DNA from: Allomyces macrogynus ATCC 38327
Taxonomy: Eukaryota > Blastocladiomycota > Blastocladiomycetes > Blastocladiales > Blastocladiaceae
Assembly (NCBI GenBank): GCA_000151295.1
Contig: GG745337.1
Span: 1,310,998 to 1,374,997, forward strand
Direction of reading: 5' to 3'
Length of the DNA stretch: 64,000 nt
The position numbers were made by a program, and so were the translations under genes. This document shows, one piece after another, positions 11,730-22,684 of this stretch; positions within the stretch are counted from its first letter, which is position 1; the number at the start of each line of letters is the position of its first letter. The notes beneath the pieces were generated by a model. That model searched no databases, was not told where the DNA came from, and saw only the letters and a program-made list of their open reading frames with translations.

Positions 11730-12677
11730 GTGTCGGCAGGAGGTTGGTGGAGAATGGATGCTTTTGTGTTTCTTGCCACCCACCAAGTCACCCATCCGCG
11801 CAACATTGCAGCAGCACAACCATGTTGCGCCACGCTTTCACCCAACACTACATCTGCAGGTGCAACCGGATTAGTTAACCACGTTGCTCGTGACCACGTA
11901 GGCAACATCCCAGACTTGCTGCACTCGTCGCGCACGCATTTCTTCCCTCTGCGCTCTCGCCTGGGTTGCGTGCCACCGTTTCGCTGCTATTTCATCCCTC
12001 ATTCGGAGCTCAAAGAAGGCCACCCGCTCGTTGAACGCTTTTTGAGTCGTGCATCTTTTCGCGGGCGCGCTGATACAGGGCCCCCAGATCGAACCAACCC
12101 TCTCCACGGTGGCGTTGTTGAGGAGAGGGACTGGGATCAGAGTCCCTGGCAGGCCGGAAAGCCCCTTGACCTGTCGACTTCGCACGCGCACAACGTGCTT
12201 TATTGCCTAGGAGGGAACTTCAGCCCAGTGACACAGATATTTGCTGGATTTATGAATGAATGGGTTGGTGAGCGAGAGCCGTTGGCGAACAGAAAAGGCC
12301 AGCAAGGGCCTGAAGGCAGGTGTCGGCTCGATCGAAATGCTCAGCGCAAGGATGGAAGAATAAGAATGCGAGAGGCCGAAGGCGTCTTGATCTTCGTTGA
12401 GACAGAGTGTCAGCTATAGAGAGAAATGCGAAGCAGCGGGATCGACCAACGGCATGCGCGCGAGAACAAACACGAACGATAAAACGTATGGACACAGACA
12501 AACGAAAGAGAGCAACGCGCAAGCACATGCCCAGCATGAGCGCGGGAAAGCAGCAGCAAAGTGCATAGCGAAGCGAAGGAATGACGGGGATGGTGAAGGA
12601 CACGGACCAGAGCAAGAGATTCAAACGAAACAAAGGCATAACCACACTTCAAGAACCAGAAACGATCACAACAACGC
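11730..12677. other. Intergenic region upstream of the sirtuin gene
   Basis: This 948-bp gap separates the sirtuin start codon from the stop of the next minus-strand gene. Open frames occur on both strands but none shows a domain or a coding exon with plausible splice sites. Confidence 0.5.
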
Positions 12678-14835
12678 TCAGTACTGGGCCACGGCCACCT
12701 TGCACTGCGCGAGCACATTGCCCGACCGCGCATCGACGAGACCCGGGAACACAGTCGCCAAGTACCGCGGCACAACGCCGTTCCCGCCAACACCCAAATC
12801 GTGCTCGCTCGTGACGGTGCCGTCGTCCATGTACACGTCGACAAGGTCCCCAGCCGTCCATGTCGTTGGACTCGTGGGCGCGGCAGGCGTCGCGGGCGAC
12901 AAGACCGACCCCATTGCAGCTGGCTCGTAGATGGCATCGGGCTGCGCAACCACCATGACCAGACCCGGGAACCGCTGCATCATGCGCAACACTATCAGGA
13001 AAGTGCGTGCCGCGAGAGCAGGAGACACATGGTCGTGCGCCGTCGACGGTGATGACTCGAGCTTGAGCCCAAGCCCGTCCGAGTGGCCTGCGAGAAGCGG
13101 CACCAGCGGGTACAGTGGGGGGTGGCCCTCGAGCACCGTCGGGTCGGAAAAGTGCACCGGCAGCGTCGCCGTCGCGCGGTGCATGGCAGCCAGTGCTGCG
13201 CGCGGGTCCGACGGGTCGCGGTCAGTCACGGACCCAAGAGCCGCCGTCAACCGCGCAACGAGTTCCTGCGCGGCCGCGTGCAACAGACCGATCCGGCGAC
13301 GACGCGACGCAGCCTGCTCGAGTGCTGTTGCAGGCGTGATCGCAGCAATCGCCGCTGAGTCGGCACTGCTCATGGTCGCGGACCGTGCGGCTTGGTTGCA
13401 CGCCCACTCGATTTCCTGGAACACGTCGGTCCAGGCATTCGTCAGGGCGTCGACCGACTCGACCGGGTCCGCGCCCGCACTGGAATCGGCAAACTCGACG
13501 CCGACTGCAGACACGCCGCTCATCGGGCGATCAATCAAATCAATTGCCGTGAGCCCATACGGCAAGGCCATCCCCGCCTCCTCGGCGCCCGTCGACGACA
13601 CGGCCGACGTGGCCATGGACGTAACCCGCCGCCCTAGCGGCGACGCACCGAACCGTGCGGCCGCCATGGCCGGCATCATCAACCCGCCCGCCGTCGAATA
13701 CACCGAATCGGTGTACATGGAGCGGACTTCAAACTGCGCGGTAGTCGCGCTCGGCATCACCTGATGCGTCACGGGCATCGCGATCCCGTACTCGGACTCG
13801 TGCGGTGAACTGCCGGCGTCGTTGTAGTCGGTCTGCTGCAACAAACCGGGAGTGCCGTACGGGATCATGGGTGGGGGCGACGTCTGGTAGGCCGACATGA
13901 CGGGTGGGCGTGCGGGCACGGGTGGGGCCACCGCAGGGTGGGGCGCGAGCACTTTTTGGAACATGCGGAACCGCGGCATAGATGCAGCGGTCGTGCCGCC
14001 AAGGGAGGATTCCAGGTCGGCGTTGGTCAGGTGGTCGCCGTTGAGCGGCGCGTGCCGCGTCGATCGGCGTCGGCGCACGACGAGGAAGGCGACAACGGCA
14101 ATCTAGCAAACATCCACGAGGTGAGGAACGCATCCCGTACATTTTGCGACGGACAGCGAGCGAGCGTACCAAGGCAACACCAGCAAGCGCACCAACGACG
14201 CTGCTCACGGTCGTCACGGTCGACGACGTGGACGCTCCACCGAGCCGGTCAGCGGAATCGTTTCCAGAGACGCCACTCGAATCGGTCGTGCCAGGCACGG
14301 TCGTCGGGACGTTGGCGACCGCAGCAACGCCACCGCCGCTCCCTGCACCCGCGACCGCTCCCGGGTTGTTGTTGAGGATGACGGGCGTGCCCACAGCAGC
14401 GACAATCGAGCGCACAGCCGTGACGGTGACGGGTGTTGGGCTCAGCGCCGACGACGACGGAGAGGCAGCTGCGGGCGACGGGCTGGGCGCATTGGACGAC
14501 GATGGCGGCGGCGCCTGCGATGAAGACGACGGGGCAGGCGAGGGCGTAGCGGTAGCCGTGGCCGTGACCGTCACGGTCGACGCAGGTGGTGGCGCGGGCG
14601 AGTTCGACGAACTCGGCTTTGTTGCGTCCGACGTGGGCGATGCGGTCGCCGAAGTGGACGGCGCCGGTGCGTCCGAGTTAGACGGCGCGGGTGCATCGGT
14701 CGCGGTCGGGTCTGGTTTGGCGTTGTTGCCGGCTAGGCGCGTGGTGCCGGTCATTTCGTTGGTCACGGTGGAGGTGCTGTTGGCCGTCTTGGTGATGATG
14801 ACGATGCGGGTTTGGCGTTGCGTATTGCCAGCCAT
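12678..14835 (-). CDS. Single-pass membrane protein, Ser/Thr/Pro-rich outside, conserved cytoplasmic domain (paralogue 1)
   Basis: Exons 14835-14170 and 14102-12678 flank a 67-bp intron, giving 696 residues. Residues 1 to about 205 are Ser/Thr/Pro/Ala-rich like a glycosylated fungal wall-facing ectodomain. One transmembrane helix follows (VVGALAGVALIAVVAFLVV), split by the intron after GVAL and closed by an RRRR stop-transfer cluster. The cytoplasmic part of about 465 residues has a low-complexity linker, then a helical region beginning LTNAWTDVFQEIEWA and ending with VFPGLVDARSGNVL. This C-terminal domain is shared with the protein at 28168-30556, and the intron is at the same place. I see no N-terminal signal peptide, so a short upstream exon may be missing. 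The layout resembles wall-stress sensors such as Mid2, but I do not recognise the cytoplasmic domain. Function unknown. Confidence 0.75.
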
Positions 14836-16735
14836 GGTTTGCGGTGGTAGTCGAGCGTGGTGTGGGGGTCGTCGAAGATCACGGCTGCGGTTGCAAAGGG
14901 AGAGCAAGCGCGAGCGGGGATGACGAGGCTGGCGACAGTGCGGGAGGCGCGCACGCAAGCACACGACGAGCCAGCAGGCGCGCGCGCGCTTAGCTCGGCG
15001 GGTCTTGAACTTGGGCCGCGGCCGCGCCGGTATGAGCAATGGTTGGCCGCGTAATGAATGCGCGTGGCGGGTGGGAGTGCGTGTAGTTGGTTGGCGCTGC
15101 TGAGAGGGTCGGCCGCGCGGAAGGCGGGGCCGAGTCGTCGCGAGGCGAAAGAGCGAGAGAGAGAGAGAGAGAGAGACCGGTGCGCGTGGTCCGGACCCTT
15201 GATCAGGAAGGCCGAGAGCCGAAAGGTTGGCAAGGAGCAGAGAGTGTTTTGCAGGACCGACATGGTCTGTTAGTGGTCGTCGTGGTTGTCGTTCGCCGGC
15301 TCCCCAGGCGGTGGAGTGGTTCAGACGAGGGGGCGTCGAGCAGGTACCTGCCGCGAGGCCACAGAGCCAATCGGAGCGCCGGTCTTGGCTGGTGACGCCA
15401 GCTCTGGGCGCAATCAAGCCACACCCCGCGGCACCACTCGACCCCTCGTTTGGCAAGTCGAGCCTCGTTGCGCCAAGGTGCGCCGACGATGCGCCTAACG
15501 CCACTCCAAGTTCGGAAAGTTGGGTGGGACGGAAGCTCTCTGGGCCTTGACTCTTCGGTTCACCGTTGCAACACGCCCCGTCCTGGGCGTGCCGAATCAA
15601 AAACCGGATCACACTGGCCGATACAAGGGACCTGGCGCGTGGGACCCAGGCTGGACATGGCCGCGGCCGCAGCCAGCAACCACGCTGGCCGACACGCGAT
15701 GCATCAAAAACGAGCGCCTACCGTGCGCAGATCAGAATGTGCGCGCGCGAATGAGAGGAGATCTTTGTCGGACATGTGCGCGCCTGCTTCAGGATGCTAG
15801 ACCATGGAAGTGGACGTCAATGGCAAGCGCCTTACAGAACATGCTCAAATTTATGTGAGCGCGGCGTACGCAACCCTTGCAGTATAGCTCTCGAAACATA
15901 ATTGTGGTGCATGGACGGAGCGATTAGGACGTGCCTGTGTTGACGCCGTATGCGCTCACCTGCTTGCGGTTCGTGACAACGAACGGCCATGGCCGTGCGC
16001 GTCGTGGTTTGGAAGGTGCTCGCACGTCAAGCATTGGCATCGGAAAATACTTGCACCGATGCAAGCAACACGAGGCCGCTCCAGATTCGAAAGTGCGCGC
16101 AACTTCATTGGCCGATCAAGACTTGGATTGTGATGCGGGTGCCTGCACTCCAGCTTCGAAATTGCGAACCGCGGATCGGCCGCACTAGCCTTGGACTTGA
16201 TGATGAATGTTAGCAAAAGCATCAACGTGACCCTGTAAACACTATTGGACCCTAAGCTGCTCTTGGCTCGTCATGAGCATTTGGAGCGTTGGTGCTGCTT
16301 CTCTGTTGCATGATTCACGATGTCAACGCTATGCACCCGTCTGTCTGATCTTGCTGTGACTGGCCATGGGCAGGATGAACAACCAACGCACGCGCGAGGG
16401 TCTCATTCGTGTTCGTCAAATTTGCGATGTCCTCATGCATGCTGGCCTCGCTATCGTGATTACACTCAACTGCGCCCATCGCATCAGAGTTCAACAAAGG
16501 CACAAGAACACGTCCATACACGTGCTTCGGGAATGCTTCCATGGGCAGACGATCTCGACCTTGATTGCGGAAAAACTGTCCACGGTTCTAGTACATAGCC
16601 TCTGTGCGACCAACATCCCCGGTTTGTCGCTGCACTGTATCCACGCGCCAATCCGGAACCGACCTGCTCGACGACCCAGTCTTGCGATCCAACCGCTTGT
16701 GCCCCAGCCACTCCACCCTCATGCAAAACATCAAT
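14836..16735. other. Divergent intergenic region, 1.9 kb
   Basis: It lies between the start of the minus-strand membrane protein and the start of the plus-strand reductase copy. It holds a (GA)11 microsatellite. Several short open frames are present but none has features of a real exon. The right arm of the inverted repeat begins just downstream, so the promoter of that reductase copy is in this unique DNA. Confidence 0.5.
15155..15176. repeat. (GA)11 microsatellite
   Basis: Eleven perfect GA dinucleotides on the plus strand, about 320 bp upstream of the start of the minus-strand membrane protein gene. Confidence 0.95.
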
Positions 16736-19193
16736 ATGGCTCGCGCTGCACCACCGCTACCCTCTCCACCGTCCGCGCAACAGCCGTACTCGGCCGGTTC
16801 CAAGATTGCGTCGACAACCGTGGTCTTCCTCGTCTTCTTTGGCTACGCGCTCTCGCTCTGGCGCGACATCGCCAACACGTTTGGCCCGATTGTTAGCAAG
16901 GGCGGGATGCAAGTCGCGATCTCGTGGTACTATGACGGCGTGTTTGGTCTCGCCTACGCCGTGCCGCTGTTCCTCGCGTCGGCCATTGTCTGCGTTCAGT
17001 ACGCGCGCACCAAGGCCTTCTACCCGCTCGCGACCGGCGCCAACGCGCAACGCTCGCCCGACCGCGTCCTGTTCTGGCTGCGCCTCTTGATCATTCTCGG
17101 CAACTTTTGGCAATTTGGCGCGAATCTCGGAATTCGCATGCGCAACCTCAACATGCGCGCTGCGCAGAACCCCAAGCAGGCCGCGCAGCTGCTCGCGTTT
17201 TGGAACGTGTTCGAGGGCGTGTGTCGGTCTGCCGGTTTCCCCGTGTTCTGGAACATGGGCTGGCTGTTTGTGCTCGCCATGCGGTCGCCCGCAATCGCGC
17301 CGCTGCAGGCGTCGCTCGGTCTCGCGTACGAGCACACGGTTGGTCTCCATCGGACCATGGGGTGGGCGACCGGGTTCTGGCTGCTCTGGCACTCGATTGG
17401 CTACGTGATCGTGTTCATTGCCGAGCACGAGACGGAGCATTTGCTGCCCGGCACGACGCTTGGCAACTTGAACTTTGTGGGTTGGATTGGCGTACGTGTT
17501 TGATTGATACTCAGCCGACTGATCGTGCTGTGATCGCTGCTGTTAACTGACCCATTTGCCCATTCAACAGACGCTGCTGTTCCTGATCATGGCCACGACG
17601 GGCCTCTACCAAATCCGCCGCCGCAACTACTCGCTCTTTGCGATGCTCCACTGGCTCTGGATCCCGTTCATGCTGTGCGCCGTCATGCACATCCCGCAAA
17701 ACGCCATGCCGATCCTGCCCACGCTCGCGCTCTACATTGTCGACCGTCTTCTTCTCGTCGCTGGCGCTGGCGCCGGGTTCAACGGCGGCACCCTCGTCAC
17801 GGCCACGGCCGTGCGCGTATCGGACGACGTTGTCGCGCTCCTGATCCCCGTGGGCCCGGCCCGGTCCAAGACGCCGACCGTGCAGGACGAGCTAGTCGAT
17901 CAGGATCTCGCGGCCATGTATGTTCCCGGTCGGTTCCTGTGCCTGACGGCGCCGTCACTTGTGCCTGTCGCGCCCGCATCGCATCCGTTCTCGATTGCCA
18001 CCTACTCGGTCCCGAACCTCACCGTCACGATCATGATTCGCGCGCTTGGGCCGTTCACCAAGACACTCCACTCTGCCGCGTCGCGATCCGGCGCACCCGT
18101 CACGCTGCGCGTCTCGCCGCCCCAGTCAATGCCCGTGCTGAGCGCGACGCAAAGCACGGACGGCGTGGCCCCAGCCAAAGACAACGCTTACATGGAGCTC
18201 GGTCTCGGCGGCAACTCGTCGCGCGCCCTGATCGCCGGAGGTGTCGGTGTGTCCAAGTACCTCGCTGCCGCGGACGCAAGGACATCGTGGAACTCGCTCG
18301 ACCGCGACGACAGCAAGCAGGGTCTGTTCGAGTCTGACTCAGGGTCCAACTTGGAGACGGGCACGCCCGAGGCCGGTGTCCCGGACACACGCAAGATTTG
18401 GCTGTGCAAGTCGGCGCCCGAATTCCACATGTACCAGGCGCTCGGCGCCAACTTGTCCGGATGGGACGTGTTTTGCAAGACCGGGTTTACGATTGAGCAT
18501 GGCACCCGGAACGCGGCGGCTGTGAACAAGGAGCAGGAGGCTGACCTCGAGGTGCACCAAGTGCTCATGGCCAAGGGGATCGACGAGGACGATCTCACGG
18601 ACGCCCCGCGGTCGTCCTACCCGCTGTTTGGCCAACGGACGGCCGCGCCGCTCGTGGCATGGGCACGACTTGCCGTGTTTGTCTTCATGGCCGGCGCGTA
18701 CGCCGCGATCTACTTTGGCGCGCGCACGCCGACGTACGGCTACGCTGCTGCCGATTGCAAGAAGGTGGTCGGGTTTGCCATGTGGATGCGGTGCTCTCGG
18801 TGGTCGTCGACGGGCCCGTACCTCGCGGTCCTGATCGGCATGCCGATCGCCACGCAGCTCGTCATGGCCATCCTGTCAATCATCAACATGCGCGTGCGCG
18901 CTGCTTCCGTGTTCCGTGCGCATGGCAGTCCCTCGGGCCCCGCCATCGTTGGTCGTCCGCGTTCGCTGGTCGCGCGCCGGTTCGAGGCGCGCGCAGATCT
19001 CGGACTCGACGACATGGCGCAGGCCAAGGACGGCCGCGTTGCACGGTTGGTGCGCGAGGCACGCGCCGCCTGTGCATTGGGCTCGCACTCGATGCAGGTG
19101 CGGTCGTGCGCGAGTAAGCCGGTCCGGTCATCGTTCCGCCGGGCCACTTTTGCGGCTAATGGCGAGTTTGTCGACGACGGCATTGGATTGTAA
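16736..19193 (+). CDS. Ferric reductase/NADPH oxidase-superfamily membrane oxidoreductase (copy A, right arm)
   Basis: Exons are 16736-17491 and 17571-19193; the intron (17492-17570) mirrors the left copy exactly. From AQQPYSAGSK onward the protein is identical to the left-arm copy. The first dozen residues are not: here MARAAPPLPSPPS, there MVAAPASTGPLA. The inverted repeat starts at 16773, inside codon 13, so this gene has taken its start codon and promoter from flanking DNA. An in-frame ATG at 16721 is an alternative start and adds five residues. The replaced part is a disordered leader ahead of the first membrane helix, so the enzyme core is intact: both bis-His haem motifs, HPFS and GGVGVSKY. 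Whether it is transcribed from its new upstream region cannot be told. Confidence 0.8.
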
Positions 19194-22100
19194 GCTGGAT
19201 TGCTTTTTGCGGGATTTGCTTTTGCGCTTTTGTCTTTTGCGTGATGCCTGGGGTTTCGCGCGGTGTGATCGTTGCCTTTCCAGTTGCTCTCAATCAATTG
19301 ATTGGAAATAGAACCATTCTGTCCACCAGTTTTTTGCGAGCGACTGCCGCTCTTTTTGTCTCCATGGTCAGGTAAGTGGTTTCCGACCGAGTGCGTGATA
19401 CTGGCACTCACCCGTGAGTCGGAACGCACCATCTTGCGAGAATGTTTCCCGTTACCTTCTCTTTTCTTCATGCTATGGGCTTTGCCAGCGTCCGTGGTGG
19501 TGGTGGTTGTGTGCAACGACCTTCGACCAACCCTGCTTTCACGCCTTTTCGCCAAGATCAATTTTGCCTTTTCGCCAAGCACCGGCCGCTCTCTCACACA
19601 AATGCACCGACGTACATCTCTCCAGACTCGTCAGAACAGCACCATTCGCCAAGTCCGCCCTCCGCGCGCCTCTCCTCAAATGGATGAATACCCATCGTTT
19701 GTGCACTCACTGCGGAGCAACATGCTTGCGCCGATGGAGCACGCTAAATCTTGTTCACTGCGCCCCCGTGTACCCGTTTGTGGATCCTTGGCGTCCCGCG
19801 CTTGTACGGCCGCGCGCGCGCCTCTTGGACGCCGACTGTCAGCGTGGGGGCATGCTCGATCTTGGCGACGCCACGACGATCAGACTGGGATCAAAGCTCG
19901 CCTGTCTTCGCTGGTGCACGCCGAGTATAAAACTGATCTCGGCCCCAAGTGTGAAATTCAAGTCAAGTTCACTCGCATCAAGCACAATGACAGCAACGTC
20001 GCCATCCCCTCATCCGCCGTACACGCTCGGGTCCAAGTTTGCGTCCGCGACAGTCCTGCTCCTCGTCCTTCTCGCTTACACGCTCTCGCTGTGGCAAGAC
20101 GCGGGCAAGGGCGGCGAAGGCGGTCGTTCCGGCCTGTCATGGAGCGCAGACGGTCTGATTGGCGTGCTCTACGCCGTCCCCCTGTTTCTCGCGTCGACCA
20201 TCGTCTGCATCCAGTATGCACGCACCAAGGCCTTTTATCCATTCGCGACAGGCACCAGCGCGCAGCGGTCCCCCGACCGCGTCCTGTTCTGGCTGCGGGT
20301 CCTGATCCTTGTCGGCAACGTTGTCCAATTCGCGCCGCATCTCGAGTTCCACGGATCGGGCGGCGGCGATATCGCTGCCGGCACTAGTATCAAGCGCGGG
20401 CCCAAGCAGGACGTTGACGCTTCGACAACACCATCGTCGGCCTTGTCCACCTCACCGTGGTGGTTTTGGAGCGGTCTCGAGGGCGTGAGCAAAGCTGCGG
20501 GCCTGCCCGTGTTCTGGAACGTCGGGTGGCTGTTTGTATTGGCGATGCGGTCGCCAGCGCTAGCGCCGCTCCAGGCTGCGCTCGGGCTTGGGTATGAGCA
20601 CACGATCGCTCTCCACCGACTCATGGGCTGGTCGACCACGTTTTGGCTGATGCTGCATTCGATTGGGTACATTGTCGCGTACCTGGCTGAGGGCCGCGCG
20701 ACGACCATGCTGCTTCCCGGATCCGACAAGAGCAATATGAACGTTGTCGGCTGGATTGGCGTACGTGTTACATTTCGCGTCGTCTGTCCGAGAGGTTTCC
20801 ATCACCGATGATACCTGCTGACCACGCTCAATATTCTCCACCACCTCAGTCGCTGCTCCTCGTCTTCATGGCCGTGACTGCGCTGTACCAAGTGCGCCGC
20901 TCCCACTACTCGCTCTTCGCGATCTTCCACTGGCACTGGATCCCGTTCGCGCTTTGCTGCATCCTGCACGTACCACAAGACGCCATGGTCATTCTCCCGG
21001 CCCTCGCGCTGTACCTTATCGACCGGCTCCTCCTCATTTCCGGCGCTGGTACGGGCTTCCTCGGCGGCGCCCGCGTCACAGCCACGGCCATCCGCGTCTC
21101 AGACGACGTGGTCGTGTTGTTGATCCCCGTGGGCCCGAGCCGTGCCGACTCTACAGCCGGCACGGACTCGGAACTTGACACGACACTCTCCACCATGTAC
21201 GCGCCCGGCCGGTTCCTTTGCCTGGCCTCGCCAAACGTGCGCGTCACTCCGGCCCACCCGTTCTCGATCGCGGCCTACTCGGCCCCGAACCGTACCGCCG
21301 TGGTCATGATTCGCGCACTTGGGCCGTTCACAAAAGCGCTACACGCAATCGCGACCCTCGAGGGCTCGCCGGTGCCGCTGCGCGTGTCGCCGCCGCAGTC
21401 GGCGCCTGTGCTGCATGTCCCGCAGGAGTTCGGAGCTGCTGATACGGTGGAGAAAGTGACGGCCGACAATGCGGCTGCGGCGTTGGGTGCGCGTGTGTCG
21501 CCAGCGCGGCGGATCGTCGTGGCGGGCGGGATCGGCGTGTCCAAATACCTCGCTGGCCCGTTCAACGACGCTGAATCGACGTCGGCCGAGACGGTTCGCA
21601 AAATCTGGCTGTGCAAGTCGCCGATCGAATTCCACATGTACCAAGCCCTCGGCGCGAACTTGTCCGGGTGGGACGTTTACTGCAAGCACGGATTCGATCT
21701 CCACCCGGTCGCACCTGTGCTCGCGACGACCATGGACGCCGACGCGGCCGAGACCGATCTGGGCGAAGGCTTGATGGCCGCCGCGACTCCCGCGCTCGAC
21801 AACTCCACCGGCACGCCACGCGCGACGTACCCGCTCTTCGCGCAATGCACGACCCTCCCCATCTCCGCCGCGCTCCGTACCACCCTCTTCCTCACCCTCG
21901 CCGGCGCGTACGCGGCCATCTACACCGCATCGCGCGCGCCGACATACGCGACGTGTAGTGACCCGTCGCCAGCTGCGTCGTTTTGGGCGTGGATCGAGTG
22001 CACCCGGTGGTCCACAATCGCGCCGTACTTTTCTGTCCTTGTCGGGCTCCCGCTCGTCACGCAGGTCGTCATGGCTGTGGTTGGGGCGGTGCGGTGGCAG

Positions 22101-22680
22101 GTTCGGCCCGCGGGCGAGTTTCGCACTCACGGGACGCGGACGCCGGAGGGACCGGAAGTGGTGGGGAAGGTGCGAGCGCTTGTGCCGCGGCGGTTGGATG
22201 TGGGGAAAGTTCTTGGCTTGGACGGCGTCGAGGATGGGATCAGCGGTGGACGGATGGCGCGTGTCGTGCGCGAGGCACGCGCGGCGTGCTCGTTCCGCGT
22301 GCCGGGAGTGCAAGTGCGTGTGTGTGCGAGTAAACCCGTGCGCTCGGCGTTCCGGCGGGCAACGCATGCGGTGGGTGGCGAGTTTGTCGATGATGGGGTT
22401 GGGTTTTAATTGTGCGTTGGGTGATGAAATGGATTTGATGGCGACTGCGGTTGCTCGCTGCTGGCCTGTTGAGAGACTGCAGAGGTTGGCAAAAGACGAG
22501 CGGAGCGACCTTGCCACGAAACCGATCATTTTGGGAACCACGACACCAACCGGCCGTTCCTGGTCACCGCGCTGGTCAGCGCGCGGCAGGCCCTCGGCCG
22601 AAAAGATAAGATAAATGAGAAATGACAAAACTGGCCAAAGCAAGCACAACAGTTCCACATGTACCAGGCGCTCGGCGCCA
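16773..22680. repeat. Right arm of the 5,908-bp inverted repeat
   Basis: This is the reverse complement of 1539-7446. Its outer end (22680) stops 4 bp short of the stop codon of the SAPS-domain gene. There it contains only the first 66 bp (22615-22680) of the region that, in the left arm, continues into the truncated reductase pseudogene. The left flank carries the continuation of that relic and the right flank does not, so the right arm looks like the inserted, derived copy. The 9,326-bp spacer between arms (7447-16772) could invert by recombination between them. Confidence 0.9.
19987..22409 (+). CDS. Ferric reductase/NADPH oxidase-superfamily membrane oxidoreductase (copy B, right arm)
   Basis: Exons 19987-20760 and 20850-22409 give the same 777-residue protein as the left-arm copy B, with the same intron borders. 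It lies 793 bp downstream of copy A in the same orientation. The whole gene, its presumed promoter (19194-19986) and its 3' flank lie inside the repeat, so the two B copies should be regulated alike. The haem histidines, HPFS and GGIGVSKY motifs are all present. Four intact genes plus one relic of this family in about 22 kb point to local amplification of iron-uptake or redox capacity. That is inference. Confidence 0.85.
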
Positions 22681-22684
22681 CCAC

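Noticed and set aside
1539..22680. The inverted repeat as a large composite transposon
   Set aside because: No transposase, terminal short repeats or target-site duplication were found at the arm ends. The ends cut through a coding exon and a pseudogene.
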